Position numbers and translations under genes: made by a program. This document shows positions 16,668 to 26,831 of a stretch of 64,000 nucleotides of DNA, in pieces (position 1 is the first letter of the stretch; each line of letters opens with the position of its first letter). The notes beneath the pieces are model-generated. The model had not been told where the DNA came from. It ran no database searches and was given only the letters and a program-made list of their open reading frames with translations. Origin of the DNA: Candidatus Omnitrophota bacterium (GTDB taxonomy: Bacteria; Omnitrophota; Gorgyraeia; Duberdicusellales; 4484-171); assembly GCA_023227945.1 (NCBI GenBank), contig JALOCC010000004.1, positions 13,959 to 77,958 on the forward strand, read 5' to 3'.

Positions 16668-17021
16668 TTACTTACTATCATCATGTTTAATCTCATAGCA
16701 AATAAAACCATCTCTTGCTATCAGCCATCTGACCTGAAAAACTTTGCCTTTAAAGAAATAAGCTCTAACCTGCGATTTTGAACCAAATTCCGGATACCAT
16801 AATAACACCATTGGCTTCATGTAATAATTAGGTCCTAAAATATCAATCACTTCCTGTTCCGTCATGCCTATTTTAACCTTAGAAAGTTTAGTTTCTATAT
16901 ATTGTTTCTCTTGCTGATTCATAGCCTGCCAGGCATCCTGACCAGTACGCACAGTAATACACGCAGTAAGCACCAACAACATAAAACATACTGCGATAAT
17001 TTTACTTTTTTTGAACTCCAT
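16668..17021 (-). CDS. BamE/SmpA-fold lipoprotein
   Basis: 117 residues: lipobox VLTAC (around residue 21), then KVKIGMTEQEVIDILGPNYY, the helix-turn pattern of the SmpA/BamE family, and a C-terminal beta part (AYFFKGKVFQVRW). Its stop codon lies within a GTCCCC-type repeat word. Not clearly in an operon with the next lipoprotein gene (166-bp gap). Confidence 0.7.
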   Translation of the reverse strand: MEFKKSKIIAVCFMLLVLTACITVRTGQDAWQAMNQQEKQYIETKLSKVKIGMTEQEVIDILGPNYYMKPMVLLWYPEFGSKSQVRAYFFKGKVFQVRWLIARDGFICYEIKHDDSK

Positions 17022-17138
17022 AAATAATTTATTAAGTGTAACTTACTTTCTAATGTTGAGGTCTGACCCTATTATTTTTGATCTGGCATCTGAAGGTTTG
17101 ACCCTGTTATCTTTATACTTTATTTTTCTTAATTTAGA
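17022..17138. other. Intergenic gap with two GTCTGACCCT/TTTGACCCT words
   Basis: Direct, degenerate words GGTCTGACCCTATTATTTTT (about 17060-17080) and GGTTTGACCCTGTTATCTTT (about 17095-17114) resemble small repeat remnants seen between genes in repeat-rich genomes. No coding evidence. Confidence 0.4.
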
Positions 17139-17390
17139 TTATTTATCGTGATTTAACTCCCAACCTTTTTCCTTTGCTTCTTGCCTAGCCTTATCAAGAA
17201 CTTCTTTCAATTGTTTTTCAAATTCTGGTAAAGGAGGGGGAGAAAACCAATTAAACATTTCTCTTAACTTATAGTTAGGAATAAATCTTGCAATTTCTGT
17301 AATAAGCTTATCTATGGAAGTAGAAAAAACCGGAACCTTATGAATTAAAATATCAGTGAGGGGGTGATCCCCATGCTTGCCATTAGCCAT
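17139..17390 (-). CDS. Small acidic protein, candidate immunity partner of the RHS toxin
   Basis: 83 residues, MANGKHGDHPLTDILIHKVP, then an IDKLITEIARF helix and WFSPPPLPEFEKQLKEVLDK. There is no signal peptide or membrane segment. An AAGGAGA site precedes ATG 17390. It starts 17 bp after the stop of the RHS protein, the position of immunity genes in polymorphic toxin systems. I do not recognise a defined family function; the immunity role is inferred from position only. Confidence 0.55.
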   Translation of the reverse strand: MANGKHGDHPLTDILIHKVPVFSTSIDKLITEIARFIPNYKLREMFNWFSPPPLPEFEKQLKEVLDKARQEAKEKGWELNHDK

Positions 17391-17407
17391 TTTGCTATCT
17401 CCTTTAA

Positions 17408-20400
17408 TTAATATTCTGGATTAGCCCCAGAAACCCTTTCTAACCTTACTTGGGTGCTAGAATCAGGAATAACAACTTCAGTTAAACCTCCCGGATTACC
17501 ATAAATAGGCTCTGCTGATTTCACCGTAACCCCAGAGGAATTGGTTATGGTACCTTCACTAACAAAGCGTCCAGTATTTTGTGGCGGTAAGCCTGCTTGT
17601 CCTCGAAAATTTGGTACCGTTTGGGGGTTTACTGTTGTCCAAGATCTTCCTTGTGATCCAGATCCGCCACCCCACACCCGATAAACTTTTGCCCCACCCA
17701 AACCGCTGCTTCCGCCGCCTGCAGGATATCCGGCTGCGGGCATTAAAGGCGGACCGCCAATGGGCAGTTGATCATCATCATTATAAAGAGCGCTGGCAAG
17801 AACAATTGGTTTTTTTGTATTTAATGCATTACGTACCTTTGTTTCAACCTTATGCAAGGTGCAATTTGCAATATATGCGATTGATGAAGTCATTGCGCCT
17901 TGAGCTGCACCTGCACCAAAAGTCCCGCCCATTGCCAAAGAAATGCCTCCACCAAGAATAGCACCAACTGTTGTTCTTTGCAACCCTTCACCGACAAAAG
18001 CATCAAAGCCTTTACCTTGTATAGGAAAAATACCTGAAACACCCGCACTAACTCCAGCGCTAAGTCCACCTATTACAGCCGACATCCCTGGGTTTCCACC
18101 TGTGGCAACTGCACCTAAAGCACCTGACATAGCACCGGCTATGGTATGAATCCCTGCTGTAAGCATAGTCATAGCTGCAGTTCCTTCTTGAATTGCTAAG
18201 GCTGTTGCTAGCCCGCCGATCGCGCTACCAGCCGCAAAGAATAACGCTCCACTAATCGCACCACAGATAGCTCCTGCTCCAATATCTCCCCCAGTTATAG
18301 CGGATATTGCAGCGCCACTTGCTGCACCAATAAATACAGCTGCAATAGCAAACCAAAACCAATGCCCTGTGGGATCAATATAATTAATAGGGTTATTACC
18401 ACAATAAGAGTATCTGTTGAGCGTTTGCGGATTAAAAGGCGCTTGAGTTATTGTATCCGCCGTTATAAATCTCCCAATCTCCGGGTCGTAGTAGCGGGCG
18501 CCGTAGAAGTAGAGACCGGTTGAGTCGAGTTCTTTGCCAGTAAATTTATAGTTGGTAATGTTTGCGCCTTCGTTACGAGCTAATGTGCCGTAAGGCGTGT
18601 ATTCGCAGTATTGGACAAGCTGGCCGTTGGCATCAGTAATAACATTTGATGAACCAAGATGGTCGCCGTGATAATAATTAGTGTTTAGCGTAGAGCGGGT
18701 AGCGTCTAGTTCGAGACTGCAAACTCTTGTAGACCCTGCAAAAATATGTTTAACAGCTTTCTGCTGTCCGCTTTCAGTCGTCAGCTCATAAAGGCTTCCA
18801 ATATAAATTGTTTCGCTGTCGCCTGATGTCTGAGAGCTGACGGCCTTCTTGACTCTGCCTCCATCTCCATCATAGGTAAATGTAGAGGTAGAAGTTGATT
18901 CGATTACTTTGGTAAGACGGTTTTCAGCATCGTATTCAAGGGTTTTGTTTTTGCCGACAGTCATATTGCCATTTGCGTCATACTGATAAGTGTAGCCTCC
19001 GGCAGATGTTACGGCATGCGGACCGGCATTTTGACCATAAGCCATTACGCCAAGGTCTGACTTATAGGTCATATTGCCGATTGAATCGTATTGGTAATTG
19101 AAGGTGGTGTAACCACCGCCAACTGCCGGCACATTGCTTGCCTGGGTTAAACGGTTTAGCTCATCGTAAGTGTAGGTACGGATATTGCTTCGCTTGTTAT
19201 CAGTTAGAGTTGTGATGTTGCCGTTTTTGTCGAAAATATAATTTAAATCCTGAAGGGTAGTTTGTAGTTGGTAGTTAGTAGTTAGTATATTGGATAACCT
19301 TAAGTCTTGGCCGTAAGTATAATCTGTTTTGGTATTGTTGCCGTAAATTATGTCGCGAATTTGGCCTTTGGCATTATAGTTTATTGAGTTTACATAATTT
19401 ATCGTGTTCGTTGAGTTAGAAACTTTTTCCAAAAGCCCTGAATTTGCGTCATAAGAATAATTTATAACTGTGTTATCGGGGTAAGTTAGGCTGGATAAGC
19501 GGTCTAAAATGTCATAAGTTCTTGATACTTGATACTCGATGCCAGATACTCGTTTAATAGATTTAATTTCACGACCTAATTTGTCGTAGAAAAATTCGGT
19601 TGAGCCGCTTGTATCGGTTACTTTAGATAATCTTCCTATGCAGTTTTCTTTCAAATTGTCATCATATAAATAATTAATTTCGTCTACTGTCCCTGCTCCG
19701 TTGTCCTTCGTCTTCTTAGTTAAGCGGTTCAGCTCATCATAAGCAAAAGTAATGATTTGGTTTTTAGCATCGGTTTGTTTGGTAAGATTACCTAATATGT
19801 CATATTCATAAAGCCAAGTTCCCATATCGGGGTCTATCATTTTTAGTTTGCGGCCGATAGAGTCGTAGAAAATCTGGGTAATATTGCCTTTGCTGTCAAT
19901 TAACTTAACAAGGTTATTTTGGATATCGTATTCGTAATTAGTTTTATAGACCCCGCCCTGGGTAAATTCGGTTATTTCAATGTTGTTACCGTAGACATCT
20001 TTAAGCGTTCCTTTCTTATGGCCTTCAGGATCAGTTGTTTCGATGTAGAGAGGGTTTATATAACTTATTGAAGCTTGCGCATCTTTTAGGGTTCCGGGGA
20101 AGTCCGAAATAGTTTTCTTTACTCTGCCTCTTATATCGTATTCATAGCGGACATAGGAAATTTGCGAGGCGTCTTCGTCAATATAATGAGGCAGTGATTC
20201 GCTGCTTACAGCGCCGCGATTATTGTAATAAGTTTCCGATGAGACTTGCCGAGCTGATGCGCCATCTTCTCCCACTGAAACTGCCTTATACGCCCTTCCT
20301 AAACCATCAATGTATTCGGTCTTGGAATGCCCCAAAGCATTAGTTGTTATTTTGGTGTTAAAATCAGGATATGAATACGTAATAACTGTTTCATTGTAAG

Positions 20401-23400
20401 CATTCTTGGCACTGGTAACCCTGGCTAATGAATCATAGAAAGTTTGCGAGGTATGTCCATTTGTATCGGTTACAGATGTAACTACTCCGAATTTATAGTT
20501 ATAGGTTTGGGTTACGGTGTGGCCTAAGTTATTAATTACTTTTAGAGGATACGCGTAGAAATCTGTATCGTATTCGGTTGTAACTGAACGGCCAAGTGTG
20601 TCGGTTGTAGAAATTAAATTACCAAACGAGTCATAGCTATAAAGAGTTGATGGCGCGAGGCTGATGCCCGATAATGGATTAAGAATAAAGATAGTTTCTT
20701 TGGAAAGATTTCCTCTATCGTCGTATTCAGCGGTTTTTTTGGTAATGACGTTGCCGTCTTTGTCTTTAAGAAGCGACTCAATTGGCCGGTTAAAAGCTTC
20801 AAAGGCTTGAGAGTAGGTAATTGTTGCAATTTTTTCATCACCAGTCTTTGAAATATCTCCTTCGTTTTTAGTTTCGATAACATTACCAATATTATCGTAG
20901 GTAAGGAGATTTTTAGTTGAGAGAGATGTTGCATTTTCTTCATAAACAGTTGCGGTTTGCTCGATAAGCGCAGGAAAACCCAGACAGTTTTCGCCGGCAG
21001 TCGCCTTTTTGACTTCGTAAGTATTTAGGCTTTGGCTGATGAGCTTGCCATTGCCATCATAGGCAATTATTTTTTCAATTTGGCCTTTGAGCGCGCCATC
21101 CTGTCCGGATTTTCCCTGATAAAAATAGGTTTCGCTGTAGTTATTAGTTATCGGGTCGGTTACGGTAATGCGAGCAAAGCCACGGAACTCACGTTCAATT
21201 GCATCGAAATACCCTCCAGCGTAATTAAAGTTTTGAGTGTAAGTTTCGGGAAGGGTAACTGAAACAGGAGTATTGTCACGCACTGTATTAATAAGGGAAA
21301 TGGAACTTGCAACATAAACCGGAAACGGAAGAAGATCATTATCGTATTGCGAAGCGTAGGTGTAGACCACTTCGGTTTTACCGCCTATGCCGTTGTCTAT
21401 TTCAGTAAGTAAGTCTGCTGGTTTATTGGTTGAGAGTTGAGTGAGCCAGCGGTCGATGCCGATTTTCTCCTTATCAAAACAGGCGGCATCAGTAATGCCG
21501 TCGCCGTTAAAATCTCCGGTGGTCGCTGAATCATCGCCGGATGAGCCAAAATTCGAAAGCCAAACCCCTTTATCCACAAACTTATTTCCGGTTGAAATTG
21601 CATAGTACCATTTACTTGCTGGCTTATCCCAATATCCAATGTCCGCCAAACCGTCATTATTAAAATCCGAGATAGTTACATCCTGATTTGCGGCGTAGCC
21701 GGAAATCCAACTTGTTTCATCAACGAAGCTAGCGCTGTTAGAAAAAGCTATTTTAAATTCTCCGGTTGATTTTTTAAACAAACAAAGGTCACCCAAAGAA
21801 TCCCCGTTAAAATCTCCACCTAAAGTAATATATTCTGTGTTAGCAGAACTTGAGGCAAGCCATACAGTAAGCGGCCCAAAACCGGAACCTGTACCTAAAG
21901 CAATTTTTACTTCACCGGTTTCTTTATTATAGATACCGAAGTCAGTGTATTTATCGGCATTAAAATTACCGGTGAATGGCTGCAAGGGGTAAACCGGTAT
22001 GTTGTAACATTCCTGTTTCTGCTCGCATTCTTCAAACCATAAAAATCCGGAACACACCTCATACGACCGGCACTCTTCTTTCTGATAAGTAGGGGAAGGA
22101 ACAGTAAACCAGGTGCCGCTAGCGGAAAATCCGGAGCTATTGGAAAGAGCAACTTTTAGCTCTCCGGTTGTAAAGTTATAAGCTGCTACATCACTCTTGG
22201 CGTCGCCGTTAAAATCTCCTGAAAGGGGTAGCCACTCACTTGAATTGCCAAAACCTGTAAGCCAGTCAACCGCATTCCTGAATACGCCCTTGTCAGATAG
22301 GCAGATTTCCCATTTTCCGGTAGATGAATTATGCAGGCCTAAATCGGTTAAGGCGTCGCCGTTAAAATCACCCATTACCGGATTAACAGAACTGTCCGCA
22401 ACTGCGACATCAACACCTTTAGTCTGCAGGACGGTTAAATTACCGCTATCGGTAATGCGTCCGGAAATTTCGTGGTCGCCGACATCAGCGAAGGAAATAG
22501 TTGTGGTATAGCTGGAATTAAAATTACCTGAAGCAATTTCTACGCCATCTTTCTTTAGGGAAAAGGTCATGGCATCGCCATCCGGGTCAGTGGCTGAAAG
22601 GACTACATTAAATTGTTCGTTGGGCGTTACTGTGTATTTACTTAAAGTTAAAGTAACCTGGGGGATACGGTTTGTGCTGGTTACGATGACTTTTGCATTT
22701 TGTGTAACTGTATCAATGCCGTCTGAAGCTGTAACTGTGATATTGTAGGTGCCGCTATCGTTATAGCCGGTTATCCATTTACCCTGGCTGTCAAATGGCG
22801 CACTATAGTAAAGAGAAATTGCATCGTTGTCGGGGTCGGAGACAGTAGGAGCTATAACAGCCGTTTGGCCTTCATTGACGGTTATATCGGAAATGGGATT
22901 TAAAACTGGTGGACGGTTTACATTTTTAACGGTTATTTTTACTTCTTGTGTATCGGTTAAGTTTTCCGGATCTGCCGCTGTTACCGTGATGGTATAGATA
23001 CCTGAACTTGCATAATCTGTTTGCCATTGTCCGTCTGAATTTAACGGAGCACTAAAGGTATAAGTTATTACGTCGCCGTCGGCATCAGTTGCATGAGGAA
23101 TAATTTTTATTAACTCGTTTTCATTTACTGTAATGTCAGGAATGTAATCTAAAACCGGCGGGTTGTTTACGCCTACTACCTGAAGGGTAATTTCGTTACT
23201 CTCAGCGAATGACCCTTCGCTATCAGTTGCTTTGAATTTTATTTTTTCGGTTCCAGACCACCCTACGGATTGTGAAAAAGTAACCTGGTTGGTAGCTACA
23301 TCAATAACAACGTTTATATTGGAATTACCTGTTACCGTATATATCAGCGGGTAACCATCGGGGCTTGTAAAATAATCATCGAGGTCGATAATATTTGTTT

Positions 23401-23740
23401 TTGATTCATTTTGCTGCCAGGCGAAATTAGGGATAATTTGGATTTGCGCGGGAGGATTAGATGCAATTGTCGGAATAAAACCGGCGTTTAGAATATAGCT
23501 TTGGCTTTGGGACTTTCCCGAGACCGGTTCGGATAATGTAGCTTGCCAGATTTTTGCGGATACTCCAACAGCAGCTTTCCCGCCTTGCGTTAACGCACCT
23601 GAGCTTAATTGGTAACTTGCGCTTTGGGCATTATAGGCAAGCGCGTCGCGGATAGGGCCGAAAGCAAAGAGGTGTAAAAAAATTAGAAAAATTACGCAAG
23701 TTTTGTAAAGTAAATTGTCTTTATTGCAGAAATAATTCAT
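17408..23740 (-). CDS. Secreted RHS/YD-repeat toxin (TcB-mid/TcC-like) with variable C-terminus
   Basis: 2110 residues: signal peptide (1-35), cadherin/Ig-like repeats (about 120-460), FG-GAP beta-propeller repeats (DFNGDALTDLG and others, about 455-770), a TcdB-middle-like segment (RWLTQLSTNKPADLL, then YFDAIEREFRGFARI), many YD repeats (about 1000-1720), and the RHS core (YGARYYDPEIGRFITADTI ... YIDPTGH, about 1730-1790). After the core come a Gly/Ala-rich hydrophobic stretch and a unique C-terminal domain (about 2015-2110, VYRVWGGGSGSQGRSW ... RVSGANPEY). Such proteins wrap their toxin in a YD shell and cut it at the core. Start ATG 23740 has no clear ribosome site. Confidence 0.88.
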   Translation of the reverse strand: MNYFCNKDNLLYKTCVIFLIFLHLFAFGPIRDALAYNAQSASYQLSSGALTQGGKAAVGVSAKIWQATLSEPVSGKSQSQSYILNAGFIPTIASNPPAQIQIIPNFAWQQNESKTNIIDLDDYFTSPDGYPLIYTVTGNSNINVVIDVATNQVTFSQSVGWSGTEKIKFKATDSEGSFAESNEITLQVVGVNNPPVLDYIPDITVNENELIKIIPHATDADGDVITYTFSAPLNSDGQWQTDYASSGIYTITVTAADPENLTDTQEVKITVKNVNRPPVLNPISDITVNEGQTAVIAPTVSDPDNDAISLYYSAPFDSQGKWITGYNDSGTYNITVTASDGIDTVTQNAKVIVTSTNRIPQVTLTLSKYTVTPNEQFNVVLSATDPDGDAMTFSLKKDGVEIASGNFNSSYTTTISFADVGDHEISGRITDSGNLTVLQTKGVDVAVADSSVNPVMGDFNGDALTDLGLHNSSTGKWEICLSDKGVFRNAVDWLTGFGNSSEWLPLSGDFNGDAKSDVAAYNFTTGELKVALSNSSGFSASGTWFTVPSPTYQKEECRSYEVCSGFLWFEECEQKQECYNIPVYPLQPFTGNFNADKYTDFGIYNKETGEVKIALGTGSGFGPLTVWLASSSANTEYITLGGDFNGDSLGDLCLFKKSTGEFKIAFSNSASFVDETSWISGYAANQDVTISDFNNDGLADIGYWDKPASKWYYAISTGNKFVDKGVWLSNFGSSGDDSATTGDFNGDGITDAACFDKEKIGIDRWLTQLSTNKPADLLTEIDNGIGGKTEVVYTYASQYDNDLLPFPVYVASSISLINTVRDNTPVSVTLPETYTQNFNYAGGYFDAIEREFRGFARITVTDPITNNYSETYFYQGKSGQDGALKGQIEKIIAYDGNGKLISQSLNTYEVKKATAGENCLGFPALIEQTATVYEENATSLSTKNLLTYDNIGNVIETKNEGDISKTGDEKIATITYSQAFEAFNRPIESLLKDKDGNVITKKTAEYDDRGNLSKETIFILNPLSGISLAPSTLYSYDSFGNLISTTDTLGRSVTTEYDTDFYAYPLKVINNLGHTVTQTYNYKFGVVTSVTDTNGHTSQTFYDSLARVTSAKNAYNETVITYSYPDFNTKITTNALGHSKTEYIDGLGRAYKAVSVGEDGASARQVSSETYYNNRGAVSSESLPHYIDEDASQISYVRYEYDIRGRVKKTISDFPGTLKDAQASISYINPLYIETTDPEGHKKGTLKDVYGNNIEITEFTQGGVYKTNYEYDIQNNLVKLIDSKGNITQIFYDSIGRKLKMIDPDMGTWLYEYDILGNLTKQTDAKNQIITFAYDELNRLTKKTKDNGAGTVDEINYLYDDNLKENCIGRLSKVTDTSGSTEFFYDKLGREIKSIKRVSGIEYQVSRTYDILDRLSSLTYPDNTVINYSYDANSGLLEKVSNSTNTINYVNSINYNAKGQIRDIIYGNNTKTDYTYGQDLRLSNILTTNYQLQTTLQDLNYIFDKNGNITTLTDNKRSNIRTYTYDELNRLTQASNVPAVGGGYTTFNYQYDSIGNMTYKSDLGVMAYGQNAGPHAVTSAGGYTYQYDANGNMTVGKNKTLEYDAENRLTKVIESTSTSTFTYDGDGGRVKKAVSSQTSGDSETIYIGSLYELTTESGQQKAVKHIFAGSTRVCSLELDATRSTLNTNYYHGDHLGSSNVITDANGQLVQYCEYTPYGTLARNEGANITNYKFTGKELDSTGLYFYGARYYDPEIGRFITADTITQAPFNPQTLNRYSYCGNNPINYIDPTGHWFWFAIAAVFIGAASGAAISAITGGDIGAGAICGAISGALFFAAGSAIGGLATALAIQEGTAAMTMLTAGIHTIAGAMSGALGAVATGGNPGMSAVIGGLSAGVSAGVSGIFPIQGKGFDAFVGEGLQRTTVGAILGGGISLAMGGTFGAGAAQGAMTSSIAYIANCTLHKVETKVRNALNTKKPIVLASALYNDDDQLPIGGPPLMPAAGYPAGGGSSGLGGAKVYRVWGGGSGSQGRSWTTVNPQTVPNFRGQAGLPPQNTGRFVSEGTITNSSGVTVKSAEPIYGNPGGLTEVVIPDSSTQVRLERVSGANPEY

Positions 23741-23761
23741 TGGTTAGAAAAATAATTTAAT

Positions 23762-26689
23762 TCATTTTGAGCTCTGATATTTTAAATTCTGCTGCGGTAA
23801 CTCTTTTCCATCCGCTCCCTGCTGAACAATCGATTTAAGCAACGAGCGATTTGTGTCTGCGCTATATTCGTATTCCAAAATATATTTCCACACAAGTTCC
23901 GAATTTACTTTAACTTGTATTTCCTTTAAACGTTTGGCAGTTGAGATTTTGGACGTTGAGATGTAGCTTGAAGGTATGTCCTCGCGGCTTTCAAGGAAAA
24001 ATTCTACTGAATTTGTGGGTGAAAAGCCCGCATCATTTCCGGTATAATCAACACGATTAAGGTAGCATTTGCCTTGGTCTTTTATATAGGTATATTCAAT
24101 ATAGTTTTTATTGGTATCTATGGCTTTTGTAATGAACCAAGAATAGGTGCCGGATTGCGAAATTTCTTTAGAATTTGTAGTTTGTCCTAACCTTATAATG
24201 CTTCCGTCTTTTCCGATTATTTTCCAGGAATCATCTGTTTCTTTGAAAAATTTTGCAAAGCTACTTTCTATTTTTGCCTGATAGAGGTTATCGGTTAAGT
24301 GAACCAGTTCAGTTGTTCCTGCATCGGTTACAAAATAGAAGGTATCTTTAATGTCATCATAGCTTGGCGGGCCAAGACGGGTTGAACGCACAATGTAACC
24401 CGGGTTTAGGCTAAAACCAATACCTAGCCAGGAATTAGAGTTTGATGAGCGGTAGTTAAGGGCGAGGCTTGGCTGCATTCCTTTTCTGCCAGGACTAACT
24501 GTAAGAGGTATGGAATGGCCGAAGGAACCGGTAAACATATCAGGTAGAGGGATTTTTACGCCTGCCCCAATAGGCGCACCGGATGATATCATACTTTTTA
24601 AAGCAGCGTAGGTTGAAAAATGCATTATGGAAAAATGTATAGAGTAACTGTCAGTTGCAACGGTTGAGATTTGTCCGGTGGGAATAATTTTATCCTGGAT
24701 ATAATCATAAAAGCCAAGCTCAACAGAAGTTCCTGGTATTTCTGCCTGACTAAGGGTGTAAGTTATAGTTACGGGTTTTTGGAAAACGAGGCCGTAAGGC
24801 TTGCATTCAACTACGCTTAAAAGAGTATCACTTTGGGGCGTTTGAAATTCTAATGTATCTTTGTTTACGTTGAGTATTTTGATGTAAGCATTCTCGGTTA
24901 AAGCTTCTTCTGGAATAGTCAACTTTACTTTTCCATCAGGCGATACGACTTCTCCTCCTGCGGGAGTTATAAGCGTTCCTCTATAGAGGTTTACTTTTAT
25001 TGAGGCTGCAGCAACATTACCTGCGGCATCAGTTGTAGTTTTAGTTATTGTATTTTCTCCTTCCTGGGCAAGGGTGACGCTGTCGGAAAAAGACGCGCCG
25101 TCAATTGTACCTGTTAACGTAATTTGTGTATCTTCTACTACCACTCCATCTTGAGGTGAGGTAATTATTATATTCGGTGGTGTTTTATCAATAGTAAAGC
25201 TTAAATCTTTAGTTGCTGAGTTACCTGCTTTATCGGTTGCGGTTATGGTAACGTTATGAATACCTTCGGTTGTATAAGGAGAATTATTGCCGGATACTTG
25301 TATCTCTGCAGCAGGAGTTAAGTTATCGTTTACGGCAAGGCTAAGAGTTACATCCTGATTTGTAGGTGTGGCAACGGAAGCTACAGAGATAGTGGGCACT
25401 GTCGTATCAAGGATAATTGTATCAGAGTAGCTTTGCGACCAATTACCTGCATTGTCTTTATATTTAACATAAACTGTTTTTTGTCCGTCGCCTGTGGCGA
25501 GAGTCCAGCTTTTTGTAGCGGCATAGTTTTCAGCAGCCGGCCAGGTGGAATTATCGTTTGAAAATTGCATTTGAGAGAGCCCACTTCCGCCAGTATTATC
25601 GGAAGCTGAAAGAGTTAGAGTAACTGCAGTTGAATTCACATATTGCGCTTCATTATTTATTTTAATTGTTCCCGTGGGCGCGGTTGTATCAGGAACATTT
25701 ATAGTATATGTCCCTTTTTGTGCCCAGTTAACATAAGCATCATAATCGTCTTTTACATAAAGGTAGGTATTCTTGGCTCCGCCAAATGTAGACTTAAAGG
25801 TCACTGCCCATTTAACGGTCAGGGTTGTGCCTGAGCCGGAAACTGTGCTTTTTGAGCAGTCTAATTTTACATAGGAATTTTCAATTACGTTGGTTGATTT
25901 AGGAGTAAAACCTCCAAGCCATGATGAACCCGTATCATTTGCAAGATAGAACTTATTTGTATTTTGGTTGTAGTAAGCATAAAGGCAATTAACCTGACTT
26001 GCAGAGGTATTTATAAGAAAAAGGCCGTATTGGATATTTTTATAGCCGTCAGGGTCGGAAAATGTCGTTGTGAACATAACTTGCTGATTAGGGCTGGTTG
26101 AGCCGCTTGCAGGTGTGATTGTACCAATTACAGGCGGCCGGTTAGATATCCAGGTTCCTTTCTGTGTCCAGGACTTATAGGCATTTGCATCATCCTTTAC
26201 ATATAGGTAAGTTTTTTTTGAGCCGTAGAATATTGGCTTAAAGGCTACTGCCCATTTTACGCTTAGAGTTGTGCCTGAACCAGTTATCGTAGTATTTGCG
26301 CAGTTTAATTTTACGTAGGAATTTTCGATTATATTACTTGAGCCCGGTGCAAATCCTCCGAACCAGGTATTGTTTGCATCATTACGCAGATAAAGCTTAT
26401 TTGTGTTCTGATTGTAATAGCCGTAGAAGCACTTTGAACCGGAAGTTGAAGTATTAATAATAAAGTAAACGAATTGTATATTCTGCCAGCCGTCTGCGTC
26501 AGTAAAGGTTGTTGTAAAATAGGTTTGCTGGTCAGTTGTGGACGAGCCGCTGGAAGGCGTAATTGTGCCTATTGCTGGTTTTGAATTTGCGGCAAAGGCC
26601 AAAAATGGAAAAAGCATTAAACAGATAACAATTATCGTGGCTGGTGGGAACCCTTTTAACCAAGTCTGGGCGTTTTGATATTTAGGCAT
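23762..26689 (-). CDS. Secreted SpvB-domain protein with Ig-like repeats
   Basis: About 975 residues: signal peptide ending LAFA (about 32); two tandem repeats of about 135 residues (SSGSSTTDQQTYFTTTFTDADG; SGSTSPNQQVMFTTTFSDPDG); Ig-like domains; a ZU5-like piece (AGGEVVSPDGKVKLTIPEEA, about 575); and a C-terminal SpvB domain (GHSIPLTVSPGRKGMQPSLA onward, about 710-975). In TcB proteins SpvB continues into the propeller and middle domains; here those are in the next gene, 22 bp downstream. ATG 26689 has GGAG close by; a GTG at 26704 is an alternative. Confidence 0.85.
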   Translation of the reverse strand: MPKYQNAQTWLKGFPPATIIVICLMLFPFLAFAANSKPAIGTITPSSGSSTTDQQTYFTTTFTDADGWQNIQFVYFIINTSTSGSKCFYGYYNQNTNKLYLRNDANNTWFGGFAPGSSNIIENSYVKLNCANTTITGSGTTLSVKWAVAFKPIFYGSKKTYLYVKDDANAYKSWTQKGTWISNRPPVIGTITPASGSTSPNQQVMFTTTFSDPDGYKNIQYGLFLINTSASQVNCLYAYYNQNTNKFYLANDTGSSWLGGFTPKSTNVIENSYVKLDCSKSTVSGSGTTLTVKWAVTFKSTFGGAKNTYLYVKDDYDAYVNWAQKGTYTINVPDTTAPTGTIKINNEAQYVNSTAVTLTLSASDNTGGSGLSQMQFSNDNSTWPAAENYAATKSWTLATGDGQKTVYVKYKDNAGNWSQSYSDTIILDTTVPTISVASVATPTNQDVTLSLAVNDNLTPAAEIQVSGNNSPYTTEGIHNVTITATDKAGNSATKDLSFTIDKTPPNIIITSPQDGVVVEDTQITLTGTIDGASFSDSVTLAQEGENTITKTTTDAAGNVAAASIKVNLYRGTLITPAGGEVVSPDGKVKLTIPEEALTENAYIKILNVNKDTLEFQTPQSDTLLSVVECKPYGLVFQKPVTITYTLSQAEIPGTSVELGFYDYIQDKIIPTGQISTVATDSYSIHFSIMHFSTYAALKSMISSGAPIGAGVKIPLPDMFTGSFGHSIPLTVSPGRKGMQPSLALNYRSSNSNSWLGIGFSLNPGYIVRSTRLGPPSYDDIKDTFYFVTDAGTTELVHLTDNLYQAKIESSFAKFFKETDDSWKIIGKDGSIIRLGQTTNSKEISQSGTYSWFITKAIDTNKNYIEYTYIKDQGKCYLNRVDYTGNDAGFSPTNSVEFFLESREDIPSSYISTSKISTAKRLKEIQVKVNSELVWKYILEYEYSADTNRSLLKSIVQQGADGKELPQQNLKYQSSK

Positions 26690-26699
26690 ACGCTCCATT

Positions 26700-26762
26700 A
26701 ACACCGCAAATCCGCTAAAACTATTTACATCTTAGCGCAATCCTAAGATTTTGCGGTGTAAA
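26700..26762. repeat. Hairpin in the leader of the SpvB gene (CCGCAAA family)
   Basis: ACACCGCAAA and TTTGCGGTGT pair at the ends, with ATCTTAG/CTAAGAT inside, just upstream of the SpvB-type start. It belongs to the CCGCAAA word family seen at 39040-39170. It could hinder or regulate translation of the toxin gene. Confidence 0.6.
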
Positions 26763-26802
26763 AATATGCTTACAAGCGATCTATGAAAACGTTAACACTT
26801 TT

Positions 26803-26831
26803 GATATAGCACAGTTTTGATGATTTGTCAA
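26803..26831 (-). promoter_or_regulatory. Sigma70-type promoter for the SpvB/RHS toxin operon
   Basis: Minus strand TTGACA (26831-26826), 17-bp spacer, TATATC (26808-26803), about 110 bp before the start codon. The surrounding roughly 75 bp match the gspE promoter region closely (AATAAATTTGACAAATCATC, then TGCTATA and GTTA-CGTTTTCA). Confidence 0.68.
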
